A DNA stretch of 64,000 nt, from NCBI GenBank assembly GCA_036245805.1, contig BTRK01000001.1, positions 35,908,758 to 35,972,757 of the forward strand, in the 5' to 3' direction. The translations under genes were made by a program, and so were the position numbers. Below are positions 38,401 to 48,710 of the stretch, piece after piece. This DNA is from Pristionchus mayeri (Eukaryota > Nematoda > Chromadorea > Rhabditida > Neodiplogasteridae). Position 1 is the first letter of the stretch; the number at the start of each line of letters is the position of its first letter. The notes beneath the pieces are model-generated. The model was given only the letters and a program-made list of their open reading frames with translations. It did no database searches and was not told the origin of the DNA.

Positions 38401-41015
38401 GGAAGATGCATCTTTTCTACTTTACGACTGTGTGACCAAGCTTGCTCTTTTACAAGTTGCTAACACTTTTTCATAGCATTAAAAAATTTCACTTTAGAGT
38501 AGACGCTCCTGACGAGGATCATCAGGGGTACCGCACTGCACATGATCAGGGCGACGTCCCACTGGTGGAAGAGACAGACGGAGAGATTGACGGCCAGGTA
38601 TCTGAATGAGAAAGGTAATCTTTAATTGTATAAAGTTGTCATCCCAGAACCACCGTCATGCGAGGAACAGTGGAAAATGAAACTATTGTATCTTTATTTT
38701 TGAAAATTATTAGAAAATTCTTTGGCAGTTTGAACTGACGAGAAAATGAAGAACGTTTGAGGCACGTGCTCGGAGATGCCGGCGTGGATATTGTCAGCGT
38801 GTCTGAAATGAAAATAAATGTCCTATCTATAATTACAATTGCATCTTGATTGGGCATTTAGTGCAAAACATTTCAGAGCTCTGAATTTTTGGGCGAATGT
38901 TCATGATCAGCGCTCCAGGCTTTTGCATATCCATCCGATACCCAAAATGATAACCCCCGAAGCCCAACCCCAAAACCGACTCTTCAATACGCCGGACATC
39001 TGCCAAACTCTAACGAAGATTTCTCCCTACTACTCGGCGCTTGCTCCTGGCGGATAAATAAATTGAAATATAAATAAATGCTCACTCGTGCAGCATGCTC
39101 GCCACGTGCCCCGAGTGCCTGCTCTCCAGCCACGACACGTCCATGTGCAGCATCTTCGAGATGTACGCAGTCTTGATGCGAAAGACCTGAGGGAAGGATG
39201 GGCTACTGTAGTTCGAAGATTGCGTGTGAATCGGACGGAAAATGTTTGCAAGGAAGATTTTCGAGCTCATTAAAAAAATATGATTATCGTACCTGTCGAA
39301 TTGCGGTAAGCTCCCAAGCGAGACGCTGAAAGGAATATTTTGAATGTTCATAAGATCAAAGATATTAATTTGTCTCCCAACATGTGTGCACAGGGCGTGT
39401 ACAGATGAACGACTCAATCAACAACTTCAAATTAATTTCAACTAATCAACTTAATTAGCCTAATTACCTGAGCGAATCCACAGAAGAACATCACCACCGA
39501 CATGACGATGCAGGCGAGAATCAGCCTGCTCGTCTCGTCCGAGTCACTTAATTAAGCAAATAATTAATTGATAATTAGCTTAGATATTTTCGAAAATATA
39601 ATGTCCTCACTCGAAATAGACGGCATTGCTAGCAGTGGTGTTGAGGGTGGAATTGGCAGCGATAACTTGAGGATTCTGAGCGCGATTGAACTGCAAAGTT
39701 TTGGTAATCATTGGAGAGAAATGAAATTCTTCTTTCATCGTTTCTGACTAGTAGGAGATCGACATTTCAAGTCATGTCTCTAGATTGAAATGGCTTCGAA
39801 AGAAACTGTCTCTTGACCTTCCCTTATTTATCGCCAATCAGACCGGCAAGAAAACACGAAAAATGAAGATAATCAGTTCTTGCGATTCCTAACCTATATT
39901 CGTAAACTCTCGTTATTAAGGGAGCCGAAAAAGCTTCCCTTCATTCTATTAACCGGAACTGCGAATTTTCACTCATTAAACTGATAGCGCAGTTACTTAC
40001 ACCAACTTAAATCGGTGAAACGCTCTCTTCAAAGCGACAGAGCAGCTATTTACGATCGCTGGTTTGCCACTTTCTTTATGATTCACCCCGATAAAGTTAG
40101 CGTTCTACACCCTCCCTAACTCTACCAAACAGGCGAGAGAGTGTGTCGGATCGAGAGAGTAGAGTGATTATGTCGAACAAGTTCCCCCTCGTTGCTTCTA
40201 ATGGGATCAAACATGTAGGGATTGTTCGAGAGGAGATAAGAGGGAGAATCCCGTCAGAGAGCGTTCAGCATATTACAATTACATGTTTCTCGGTATTAGG
40301 TCGGACCTTCCGGTCGATAACCAAAAATTGTACACTTCTGAAAAATTTCACAGTATTTTTTCCGACTGTCTAGGAATCTTCACCGAAAACACAAAAGTAG
40401 ATTATTATCCTGAAGGATATCTATCGACGGTGCTCATCCGACCTAGTGCCTCTCGATAGGCAACATTTGAATCAGTTTGGGCAGCCTTTTGACACATCAT
40501 TTTTTTCGGGTTTTTGCAAATATTCGAAAACTGTCACTAAATCCGATGAATCATGAACGAGAATGTTTATCCGATGTGACTAAAAGCGATTGATCTCAAT
40601 CGCTCGAAAAATAAATTCCCCCTTCAAGCTCATTCTATTGTAGTCTACTCTGGGATGTGCGGGGAATTTAGATGGTAAAGAACATAATATTTAAAATTAT
40701 AAAAATGATTATAAAAATGAGACCAAACATTATAAAAATGAGACTCTCACCTCCTCATTCAGAATATTCGAGACGAATCGGCCCATGAAGAACCATACGA
40801 ACGGAGGAATGATCGCGAGTACCAGGCAGTTTACGAGACCGCCCAGCATTATCTTAATTAAGTTAATTAATATTTGATTAATTTAATTAGCTAATTTCAT
40901 GTTTTTGACCTACCTGCTTGTCTATTGCATCCGAAAATGCGTAGAGTGATCTGTATCCGCCAAAGAAACCGATGGGCCTTTTCTTGGCGGAGTTACCGTC
41001 GCTTAGCTCGCCCAT
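17437..41015 (-). CDS. pgp: P-glycoprotein (ABCB-type full ABC transporter)
   Basis: Full-length ATP-driven efflux pump (TMD1-NBD1-linker-TMD2-NBD2), expected in the plasma membrane and exporting hydrophobic toxins and drugs. About 47 coding exons, ATG at 41015-41013, stop TAA at 17439-17437, roughly 1,250 residues. NBD1: A-loop [11 protein letters not shown] near 36770, Walker [10 protein letters not shown] near 36100, Q-loop VSQ at 35805, signature LSGGQKQR near 32550, Walker [13 protein letters not shown] near 28565, H-loop at 28462. NBD2: [11 protein letters not shown] near 22190, Walker [10 protein letters not shown] near 21935, Q-loop VGQEPTLF near 21615, LSGGQKQR near 21090, [11 protein letters not shown] near 20580, H-loop AHRLSTI near 18085. 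TM exons such as [19 protein letters not shown] alternate with intracellular loops. All catalytic residues are present. The last exon (17486-17437) encodes [16 protein letters not shown], the usual C-terminus. Several introns are swollen by transposons. Family certain; which pgp paralogue is not known. Confidence 0.93.
18327..19828. mobile_element. Tc1-like foldback element, no transposase
   Basis: Terminal inverted repeats start CAGTCGCGCGCAAAAGTATT and are flanked by TA on both sides (18325-18326, 19829-19830), the Tc1/mariner target signature. Most of the element is one long palindrome with arms of about 500 bp, meeting near 18843-18875. The right arm carries extra sequence (about 19595-19755) and a SINE (19032-19323). 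No transposase frame was found, so it is non-autonomous. It lies in the intron before the H-loop exon of NBD2 of the P-glycoprotein gene. Confidence 0.85.
19032..19323 (-). mobile_element. tRNA-derived SINE with 7-bp target duplication
   Basis: On the minus strand the first ~75 bases look like a tRNA: D-arm GCGCAGTGGTTGTGTGCC and B box GAGTTCGACTCCCGCC. A ~200-bp unrelated body and a simple tail (accttttacccttttacc) follow. It is flanked by CCACAAA at 19025-19031 and 19324-19330. The left arm of the surrounding palindrome has the same sequence without the insert, which proves insertion. Confidence 0.85.
24874..25407. mobile_element. Mariner-type MITE, 534 bp
   Basis: Inverted ends begin TTAGGTTGATGCAAAAGTTT and are identical for about 26 bases, with TA flanks at 24872-24873 and 25408-25409. 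The sequence type is that of mariner termini. No transposase frame. It lies in a P-glycoprotein intron. Confidence 0.88.
26655..26765. repeat. Short tandem repeat (GGGAAATGG units)
   Basis: About six to eight imperfect copies of a 10-20-base unit containing aatgggaaatggtaag or aatgggaaatggcaag. It lies in a P-glycoprotein intron beside the linker exon (about 26796-26880). Confidence 0.85.
29242..29669. mobile_element. Palindromic MITE with 9-bp target duplication (Mutator-like?)
   Basis: Flanked by GGTTTATCC at 29233-29241 and 29670-29678. The ends are GGGGGCGGACAAAACG on the left and, inverted, GGGGGGCTGACAAAACG on the right, each followed by a second copy of GGACAAAACGTAAACGG. The inner part is also largely palindromic (motif ACCCAAGGAACTGG). 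A 9-bp duplication is typical of Mutator-like elements; with no transposase the assignment is tentative. It lies in a P-glycoprotein intron. Confidence 0.75.
29854..30811 (+). CDS. F-box-like protein nested in a P-glycoprotein intron
   Basis: Four exons, 29854-29946, 30176-30390, 30449-30531 and 30579-30811, join in frame to 207 residues. The start [19 protein letters not shown] resembles the first helix of nematode F-box domains (LP-DII-RI). The rest is alternating helical and strand-like sequence with regularly spaced hydrophobics, as in nematode F-box-associated proteins, but I see no diagnostic motif. If real, it would be a substrate adaptor of an SCF ubiquitin ligase. It is on the strand opposite its host gene, within the intron between the NBD1 signature and Walker B exons. 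Reading-phase consistency over four exons supports a real gene; the family assignment is moderate. Confidence 0.62.
31129..32394 (-). mobile_element. Degenerate mariner element
   Basis: Ends read TTAGGGTGTCCCATAA on the left and its near-inverse on the right, with TA flanks; about 1.27 kb, the normal mariner length. On the minus strand 31466-31176 encodes a transposase C-terminus ([20 protein letters not shown]) that aligns with the intact mariner at 52389-53630. The upstream frames are broken by stops and shifts, so the transposase is dead. A further copy of the end sequence starts at about 32397. It lies in a P-glycoprotein intron. Confidence 0.85.
32397..32480. repeat. Abutting second mariner terminus and TAATCATAAT repeats
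   Basis: Directly after the dead mariner, the same terminal motif (taatagggtgtcccataat) begins again in the opposite direction. It breaks into short imperfect repeats of taatcataatttttaat. This looks like a second, truncated copy. Confidence 0.55.
32818..35035. mobile_element. 2.2-kb foldback element
   Basis: The left arm (about 32818-34010) and right arm (about 34125-35035) are inverse complements over nearly their whole length. Anchors include CACCAGGAGCCCCAACTTTG near the outer end and TCGATTTTCCATTTTCG near the centre. The spacer is about 115 bp. The arms differ by one 245-bp insertion in the left arm. No coding sequence is visible. It lies in the P-glycoprotein intron between two NBD1 exons. 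The outermost arm ends are less alike and I could not define a target duplication. Confidence 0.85.
33154..33398. mobile_element. 245-bp TTAA MITE (Kolobok-type ends)
   Basis: Ends are AGGAGGAGTAAA and its inverse TTTACTCCTCCT, flanked by TTAA at 33150-33153 and 33399-33402. The right arm of the surrounding foldback element has the same flanks with one TTAA and no insert (about 34700). The ends resemble those of the 4.6-kb element at 55639-60279, which could have mobilised it. Confidence 0.9.
36445..36640. repeat. Dispersed ~190-bp repeat, copy 1
   Basis: Matches 63545-63725 in the same orientation with substitutions and small gaps. Shared words include TTTGCGTCTCATA, GGAGTGAAACA, GTAGATTTTA and CAGATCCC. 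It lies in a P-glycoprotein intron. No termini or target duplication were resolved. Confidence 0.65.
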
Positions 41016-41281
41016 TTCTGATGAATCCTACGTTCTGAACAGCTCATGAGTCGCGTAAATCACAGATGAAAAATGTAAAAGGTGCAAGTGCATCCACGCG
41101 AAGCAATAAAATTTCTCTAGATGGTTCGGTGAAGCCAAATAGGACTGTTCATCTAGCAAGGAATTACAGATATTCAGGGTAAATCGAATTAGAACAATGA
41201 TTCTCTGGTTCAGTAATAAAGGACTGAGGTTCATCAGAGGTATGCAATGGATTTCACGAAAGCATTGCGGTTGTCCAAGTA

Positions 41282-42178
41282 TTAGGTTGGTGCAAAAGTT
41301 TCTTTCTTTTTTCATGCAACAACATTCTGACCTCCCCAGGTGGTCGCAATGAGCCAATCAAATAATTGTTTTTGCTGTTGATACGGACATGGGTGCACAC
41401 TATAGCGAATACTATATTGGGTTGATTCGATCAATTAGAATATAAGATTTTAGTTCGGAAGTAATCGGACCATGTCGAGCAATCCGACTTTTCAATTGCT
41501 CTAGGCTCCGAGGGGAATTGCGCAAAAGCTATATTTAGCACATTATTACAAAGTACTTTGACGGGGTATGTCATGCGACATAGCCCGCCAAACCTGCCTT
41601 GGAAAACCTACTAGAAATGTTGGTCCAATTACAGAACTACTGCCTTTGAAAATCATAGATCACAAATTGCTGAGCGCAACTTCCTTACGCAGCATTGATG
41701 AATGCTCAATTTCGATGGGTTGTGAAGTACTTTCCCCTATAAGGATGCTAACAAATTTAGGAAAGGATAGGTCTTCCCGTTGAAGAACTGCAGATTTCGA
41801 AATAATCGTGTTCTGATTCATCCGCTGAAATCAACACTTTTTCGATTCTCCTGTCTCCCACACACGTTCGAATCCGGATTTTTTGTGCTTAGTAGAACAA
41901 AGAACTCCTGTCCAAGTCTTCCTCAATTGGGTAGAATCAGAATCCCACAAGTATTCGATAACCTGGATTCATCCCATAATGCTCAAAATTGCCGTTTTCC
42001 GATGTTAATTTTCTGAGACTTATCAACTTCTCACGATGATGCTTAGATCCAAAGCAAATGTATGGAAGTAATCTAGCGTCATGGCCATAACACATGGTAT
42101 TCAGAAAATCATGAGAGTCTAGGCACGCCAACAGAAATTTGAAAAATAAAAATGAAAGAAACTTATGCACCAACCTAA
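41282..42178. mobile_element. Mariner-type element, 897 bp, without intact transposase
   Basis: Ends TTAGGTTGGTGCAAAAGTTT (left) and TTAGGTTGGTGCATAAGTTT (right, inverted), with TA at 41280-41281 and 42179-42180. Shorter than an autonomous mariner and without a recognisable transposase frame. It lies about 270 bp upstream of the P-glycoprotein start codon. Confidence 0.85.
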
Positions 42179-44701
42179 TATAAACAGTAAAGCAGGGTAC
42201 AGTTGCCGAAGGGAACTCGCGTACGAGGAAGGAGGAGAGAGAGAGAGAAGAGGAGGAGAGAGATGGGGTGGAGGGGGGGGGAGAGACCAGCTGCTGCGGG
42301 GTGATAATATCAGTGATTTCGAGAAGAGGAGGGTGGAGAATTCAGTCAGCAAGCGTAGAGACTCAACCTAGGCATGCAACTATTTCAAGAAAGCATAGGC
42401 TATTAATTGTGACTTTCCAAATACAAACAGCACTAGGTCGAATGAGAACTATGACTTCATGACACCTTTGAAATATCAAAGACGGCATTACGTCATTGTG
42501 CCATGTAAACAGTACAGTTGCCGAAGAGAACTCTCGTATGGAGGAGAGAGATATCAGCTGCTGCAAGGGGTGATCATATCAGTGATAGCGAGAAGGGGGG
42601 AGAAGGGGCGAGGAAGCGAAAGCACTGATAACGCGTGTGACCACTGTCGATTAGTGCGACAAGATTGAGAGGTCAGGGATGCTTTCGCTCTCCTCATTTC
42701 ACACACTCTCTCGCCTCTCTCTCTCTCTCTCTCTCGTCAACTACACAACGAAGGAAAGGAAGCGAGCCTGACAGCTAAGGTAAAGATAACTCTCATCGTC
42801 AGGACTGGGCCCGCGGGAGAACACTGCTACGCAAGTGTTGACAGTTACTTGTTACTAGACTTCACAATTCGGGAAGCATTCTACAAGATTCTAAAAGATC
42901 AAAGATCACGGCAGATGAAGAGAGCAAAGCCTTGCTACCGCGCAGCCCTTTGATGTCTCAGCACTGAAGTCCGCCGAGAGTTCGCAACACAAACCGGTGC
43001 CGACGTATCGGCTGACCATTCGATAACTTTTCTTCTCGTCTCGCGCCAAGACAATTACAATACGGTAGCAAAAAGTTGCCAAACGGATTGATGAGAGATT
43101 GCGTCATAGCAAGGCAAAAACACCGGAAGTTGCTGATTAGATACTAGGGTGGTGGCCGGTGCGCGGCTTACTCGAAAAGTCAAAGGGAGGGAGGGATGAG
43201 AGAGCGAGAGCCATTCCAAGGTCTACACTACTAAAATCGGCTAGCGATTGACTGTGTGCTCTCATCAGTTCACCTTATCTCTCGTCGCCCTCACTGATAG
43301 GAGTTGGCAATTAGAGGAGGCGATCATTAAGAGATTCGATGAGGAGGTGAATCAGAGGGAGAGCTACTCACATCTATGATTGGGTTGGTTGAGGAAGTTT
43401 TGCAGCTCGAAAGTTAGGCAACTTTCACTTATTCATAACTATTTCGAAGAAATGCCATTCTATTCCGCGAAACGATACCGCGGTTTCTTCGTTCTATACA
43501 CTCTCACGCCGCTCAATCGGTCTAAAGACTAGAGATGAGAAGGAAGAGAGTTTAGTACCATTCATTCATTTATTCCGTTGGGGTGAGATTTCAAGAATGA
43601 CGAGAGTGTATGCAAGAAACGGATGTCCGTGTATCCTTTCACGAAGTCAACTATCAACGACCTAGCAACTCAACCTACCGAGAGATTGGGAAACGAAGAA
43701 ACCATGCCACGAGTTTCGAACGATAGTTGGTTGATTGAAGAAGTTGCGTACAGATTGGGAATGGCTTCGATAGAAAAGGTTAACTTCATTCTACATGCCC
43801 TCTCACCGGGAAGACTGCGGAGAAAGAAAGGAAAATTATATGAAATTTTCGAGAAGTCCCTCATCCTTTTGCCATCCTCTTTGAACAAAAAAACATTATA
43901 AATGAGAGTCGCAGACTGTCATTCTAAGAAAGAAAATTTTTCGAGCAGAGGTCGAAAACGATCGAAAACCGTTATCAATACTCGGAAAGCTACACTGATA
44001 ATAGTTGTCATCTCGCTCCCAGAGAGAGAGTCTGACTTCTTCCGAGCATACAACGAATTGACAGCAGGGAAAGCAATGCCTAAATGAAGCCTGAAAATTC
44101 ATTTTATTCCATATTTATCTCGCAAGTCAAGCGTTCAAGAAAATGAAGATTTTGAAATATAATAATCATGCAGAAAAAAATATAAGTTACATGAACAAGA
44201 CGGCTCAAGACCGTATGATAGATAGAGTTATGCATGCTGGGCACATGCGGTCATGTAATTATGAAAAATTAAGCGGGGTTATGTTCGAAGATATCGCATC
44301 ATTTGCATTGCGACTGCTACTCATTTACCACTTGTTCTCATTCCTGGGCGATGATCCAGCTGCAAAGATAGTAATAGAGGAACTCAGGAGTATTTAGCCA
44401 GATAAAATCAGCTAAGATAATACAATTTCGAGGTACTGAATGAGGTGGGATATAAATGAAGGGAAATGAGTGGAGGAGAAGGGAGGGGAGAGAAACTCGA
44501 GTGACGACTCCTCAGGAGCTAGCCCAAAACACATATTTTCGAAAGCAGATTTCGCAGTCTAATTCGCACACATACAAAAAAAATTGCCCAAAAAATCACC
44601 TTCAGTAAAAGGTAAAAAATTTCATATGCATGTAATAATCACTCCCTCTTTCAAGCATAGAAGTACATATGTAGAGGCGATCCGTTTTCTTTTTCGCCAT
44701 C
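42179..44701. other. Intergenic region with a diverged duplication and GA/CT-rich runs
   Basis: A block containing TACAGTTGCCGAAGGGAACT, purine runs and CAGCTGCTGC occurs at about 42190-42330 and again, diverged, at about 42505-42610. A (CT)n run lies near 42717-42735. The open frames at 43623-43901 and 44143-44397 (+) show no recognised domain and no splice partner, so they are not called as genes. Confidence 0.5.
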
Positions 44702-44773
44702 GGTTCTATGGTGTAGCGGTTAACACTCTGGACTTTGAATCCAGCAACCCGAGTTCGAATCTCGGTAGAACCT
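44702..44773 (+). tRNA. tRNA-Gln (anticodon TTG)
   Basis: A 72-nt cloverleaf: acceptor GGTTCTA with TAGAACC, A box TGGTGTAGCGGTTAACAC, anticodon arm CTGGA-ctTTGaa-TCCAG, B box GAGTTCGAATCTC. It is followed by a T-rich run (from about 44778) that would end Pol III transcription. Reads CAA glutamine codons. Confidence 0.96.
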
Positions 44774-45242
44774 ATCCTTTTTTTATATTTTTTTTCCCGA
44801 AAATGTTACTTCGTTTCGTACGTTTCTTTCATTTTTTTGCTTCAAAAATAAGTTTTTTTCCAATTTTTACTGTAAATATTTGCTACTGATATCAACATAA
44901 AGATAATTATTTTTATTCATGGTTGGATCAGGGAATAAAACAAGAAAGAAACAACAATAATTAGTTAGCAAAGAACAATTTCAAGATAAGGTTGATTTAG
45001 GCAGCCTAGTTAGGATAAGAGGTAGAAAAGAACTGAGAATGGGACTAGGCTCAACCATAACACAATCTACCTCCTGATTCCCTTGGCGGTAAATGGTATT
45101 CTTGTCGATAGTCTGAATAACCAAAAATATCAATCTACGAGGGGACCCCTAAAATTTTGCGACATCCTCGAGAATGGACAGTTAGAGTAAGCGGTTGGAA
45201 AGTGATAGAGGAAAGTACCTGGCCAGGACATCGACCTAAACA

Positions 45243-45335
45243 AGGGATGGCTTCGCAAGAATTATTGCCTTCATTCGTTGAATTTTTTTGAGCGGATGCA
45301 GAATGAAAGAAGTCGTTTCTTGCGAAGCCATCCCT
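45243..45335. mobile_element. 93-bp MITE with AGGGATGGCTTCGCAAGAA ends (hAT-like?)
   Basis: Near-perfect 19-bp inverted ends AGGGATGGCTTCGCAAGAA / TTCTTGCGAAGCCATCCCT. Single ends of the same type occur near 11426 and 28014. The terminal sequence is reminiscent of hAT elements, but an 8-bp duplication is not clear (flanks share only CTAAAC), so the superfamily is a guess. Confidence 0.7.
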
Positions 45336-45645
45336 AATCTAAACGCCATCAACCTATTGTTATAATTGTCGGTAGATGGCATTTATACTGATAGGTAGAA
45401 TAACAAAAGATGTGATTATGGAAACCCTACAATTTTAAGATATTCTAGATAAAGGACAAGGTTTAGGTATGAAATGTGTAATGGAGAAGAAATGATCAGG
45501 TCATAAAATTATCAATCAGTGATGCCGAATCGGAGAGCGTTTTCACTCGTTTCACACGACATCTCTCTTTGCCTGCCGAGTGGGAGCGCACACGAACTGA
45601 GAAGGGCTCCTGCCGACTTGGAAATACTACTACCGCCTGATTTCA

Positions 45646-48600
45646 CTAGCGGTAGATGGCATTCATGCTCATGGCCTGGACCTTGACGACACTCTTGGGA
45701 AGAATTCGCACAACTCGTCCGCGAATCGGGCCAGGCACGACCAGAGTGTACCTTCAACAGACCGATGGTCTTATTCTCTTCACTCCACAGGCTTTCTCGT
45801 TCACTCTGATCGACGTGAGATCATGTGGAATGAAGAAAACACAATACCGATTGATGTTTGAAATGTTCAGGGAAACGTGCACTTTGCCACATCTGAACAG
45901 AGGAACTGCTAGCCGAACTAGAGGAACGATTGTTCAAACATGATAAAATGCTTCCCGAGAAACTCTTCCAACTAATCCTCGTAACATGTCTTCTGAAGCT
46001 GCTACCATCGCAATATTTAGGAGTCTCTGTTTTCATGTATATGCTGGGAATCTTATTGTTTGGTTGCGGTGCAATAACTCACAGGCCAGGCCCGAGTGAG
46101 AGTAGATCGGTAGTGTACAGCATCGCAGGCACCAGAATGGAGACGACGGAGCGATTGGGGAAGAGGACGCTGAAGAAGAAGAATAGCACCTGAAGGGATG
46201 CAGTATTTTCGAAATCGAGTTTAGGGTAAAATGCGGAATTTTTTTATTGCTCACCCTATGTAGAGAAATGGCCAGTTAGTTCTAAGGTACAATAATAAAT
46301 AATCGTAGGTCTAGGCGCGACCGTGGAAGCACAACTGATTTTATGATGATGTACGCAGTGTCGATCTCCTGTGTAAATATACCAGACAAAGGGGGCGTAG
46401 CATAATCGGATGTAAAATAAACTCAATTTGTGATATTCCAAATTTAAAAAAATTGTGATATTCCAAATTTAAGAAAAACCAGACCAAAATCATCGCATTC
46501 GCTGCTTGTGAAACGAATATTAGCAGCGCCAAGAAGAAGAATGATCGAGTCTGGAATATGATGAGCATTATCATGGTCTACTCGCTCATTCACACACATA
46601 TCTAATCAACGCACATCCGTTTCAAGCACACCCTTATATTATCCATTCTTGAAACCGTACCACCACGGAATAAATAAATGAATGAATGAATGAATATCGC
46701 TAGTATGATTTTGAGGCTACATTTCGTGAAATGCTACTATGGTATCTTTATTTTATATCCTTTCCGGCATATTCTCTCTCCTCGAACCCGAATTTCTAAC
46801 TCTAACAGCAAGATAATTACTTTTTTGGAGCCATCGGCAGACGTCGGCCTCTCCTTGGCGAGCTTGCGCACAGCGATAACCTGACGAAAAGTGGAAGAAT
46901 ATTCGAAAATATACGATACATTTATGTTATATTTGCATAATTAATTTCATAAATAATCTTTTAAATTATACTAACGATCAGGGTCACACAGACGGCAACA
47001 AAGACGAGGCCCGTCGCTGCTCCCAGCCCGAAGACGTATTTGGCCCTCTGAAAAGACGCTTGTGATCGTCGTATTTTCAAGTAACGTCAAACCATACGAA
47101 ATCTGTAATTTAATTACCTATAAATGCTTAATAGATGCAAAATATATGATATGATAGCTCAAGAAGCAGCCAAACACTTCGGTTCCATGCCAACGAACAA
47201 AGAAAGGTAAGGAGGGATAGACCTCATCTGGTGTACTTATGAACGATAAAGTCGACTCGTCTCACCGGAAAGGGATGCCAAAATCGGTTAAAACGAAACA
47301 AAAACAGGACTGACGCTTTGATCTCCTAGTGCCACCTTGAATGCCCCGGTTGTCTGGTTGTGCTCGTACTTTGGGATGTTATTGACATCGTAGAGCCTCC
47401 AATGATATCATTATATCCACTCTCATCCTTACATCCGATATGTCGTCGTAAAAAGAAATGTGCAAAAGACCCAAACATGATCACTATTTTGATCTTCCAT
47501 CTATAATTCTAATGCACTTTGAATTATTTAAACTAAAGATGTTTTCGAGCACTAACATACTCGCGATGAAATACAAAATGCGAAACGACGATAGACAGAA
47601 CAATCACATGCAGCGCGACACATATTTTTTTCTACACAAAACGAGACCCTGACCAGCATATCTACCAATAATTTGTATCCACTCACCCTGATGCGATGAA
47701 ATGCGCTACTGCAGACAATAGGTAGAGTGAAGCTGCCAGAATCCACCAACGGCGGGACCACGACTACAATTCAAAACGAATGAAGGACATTTTCAGTCAG
47801 TTTGTTAATGCACTTTTTATCTTCGAAGACGCCCTTATAAAGCATTGATTTTTCATTTCTTCTCCAATTGCCTTTTGCATTAGCGTTAAAAAAAATACAT
47901 ATTCTCGTTTCAAGTTCATTTTCTAACCTGGTTGAGTTTCTCAAATTGATGAGGTAGTGGTACCGTTTTTCGACTTTTTTTCGCACAACTAACCTTCGCT
48001 CTCTCCGGAGCGACGATGCCGATGAATCGATCGATCGTGAGCAGCAGACTGTTGATGTTCTGGGCGTAGTACATCCAGCCAGTGAGGAAAGCGTGTACGA
48101 ACCTGTGAATCCAAGTTTGGGATAAATCATCGTATAACTCTACAGAGAATACACATCGAGGAATTCACTTTTTCACAATCAGTATCTGACTTGATCAGTT
48201 CTGAACTTGTGCACACACACTGCTCACTAACTAGACTTTATACTTAGAATTCCAGCTTACAATATAATAATATGGTAGTGAATTACTAGTCAATAGAATA
48301 TCAGGAAAGCTTACGGGAGGAAGGTTGACGCGTTGACAAAGACGTAGTAGAAGGAGAAGAAGCGTTCTGTGACCAGGCGCAGCCCAAACCAGACGTTAAC
48401 ATACGTGATCAGGTTCTCAAATTAATTAAGATTTTAAAGAAATAAAGGCCGCGAGAAACTTATCAAGTTAACATCCAAGCAAATTTATACTCTTCGGTAT
48501 GTTGCCCTAGCAGATTTGTTACATGGAGTTTCGAAATATGTAAAAGACTCACAACAATCATTGTGAGGATGTAAATGCTGGTGAAGGAGCGCTCGAGTGA

Positions 48601-48710
48601 TCGCATCAACGAGAAGAGGCATCGCAGAGCGTAAACATTCAGAGCGAGAAGCACGACTCCGTACGAAAAGAAGATCGCATTCTGTGACATGACCAAGGTG
48701 CTGATTAATC
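45646..48710 (-). CDS. Nematode 7TM chemoreceptor-like GPCR
   Basis: Ten exons join in phase on the minus strand: 48710-48553, 48415-48315, 48102-47994, 47763-47687, 47396-47336, 47047-46976, 46880-46821, 46550-46485, 46189-46083, 45751-45646 (stop TAG). They give about 305 residues with seven hydrophobic segments. TM1 is AIFFSYGVVLLALNVYAL; the TM3 end is SLLLTIDRFIGIVAPERAK, a DRF variant of the DRY motif; then TM4 RRWWILAASLYLLSAVAHF, TM5 YVFGLGAATGLVFVAVCV, TM6 SFFFLALLIFVSQAANAMI, and TM7 followed by a basic tail. Length and layout fit the Srg-superfamily chemoreceptors; the exact class (srv, sru, srx) cannot be decided by eye. A short 5' exon may lie above 48710, or translation may start at an internal ATG near 48693. 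Confidence 0.8.

Noticed and set aside
42717..42735. CT dinucleotide run as a possible CRISPR-like or satellite array
   Set aside because: Ordinary microsatellite; there are no spaced repeats anywhere in the window and the organism is a eukaryote.
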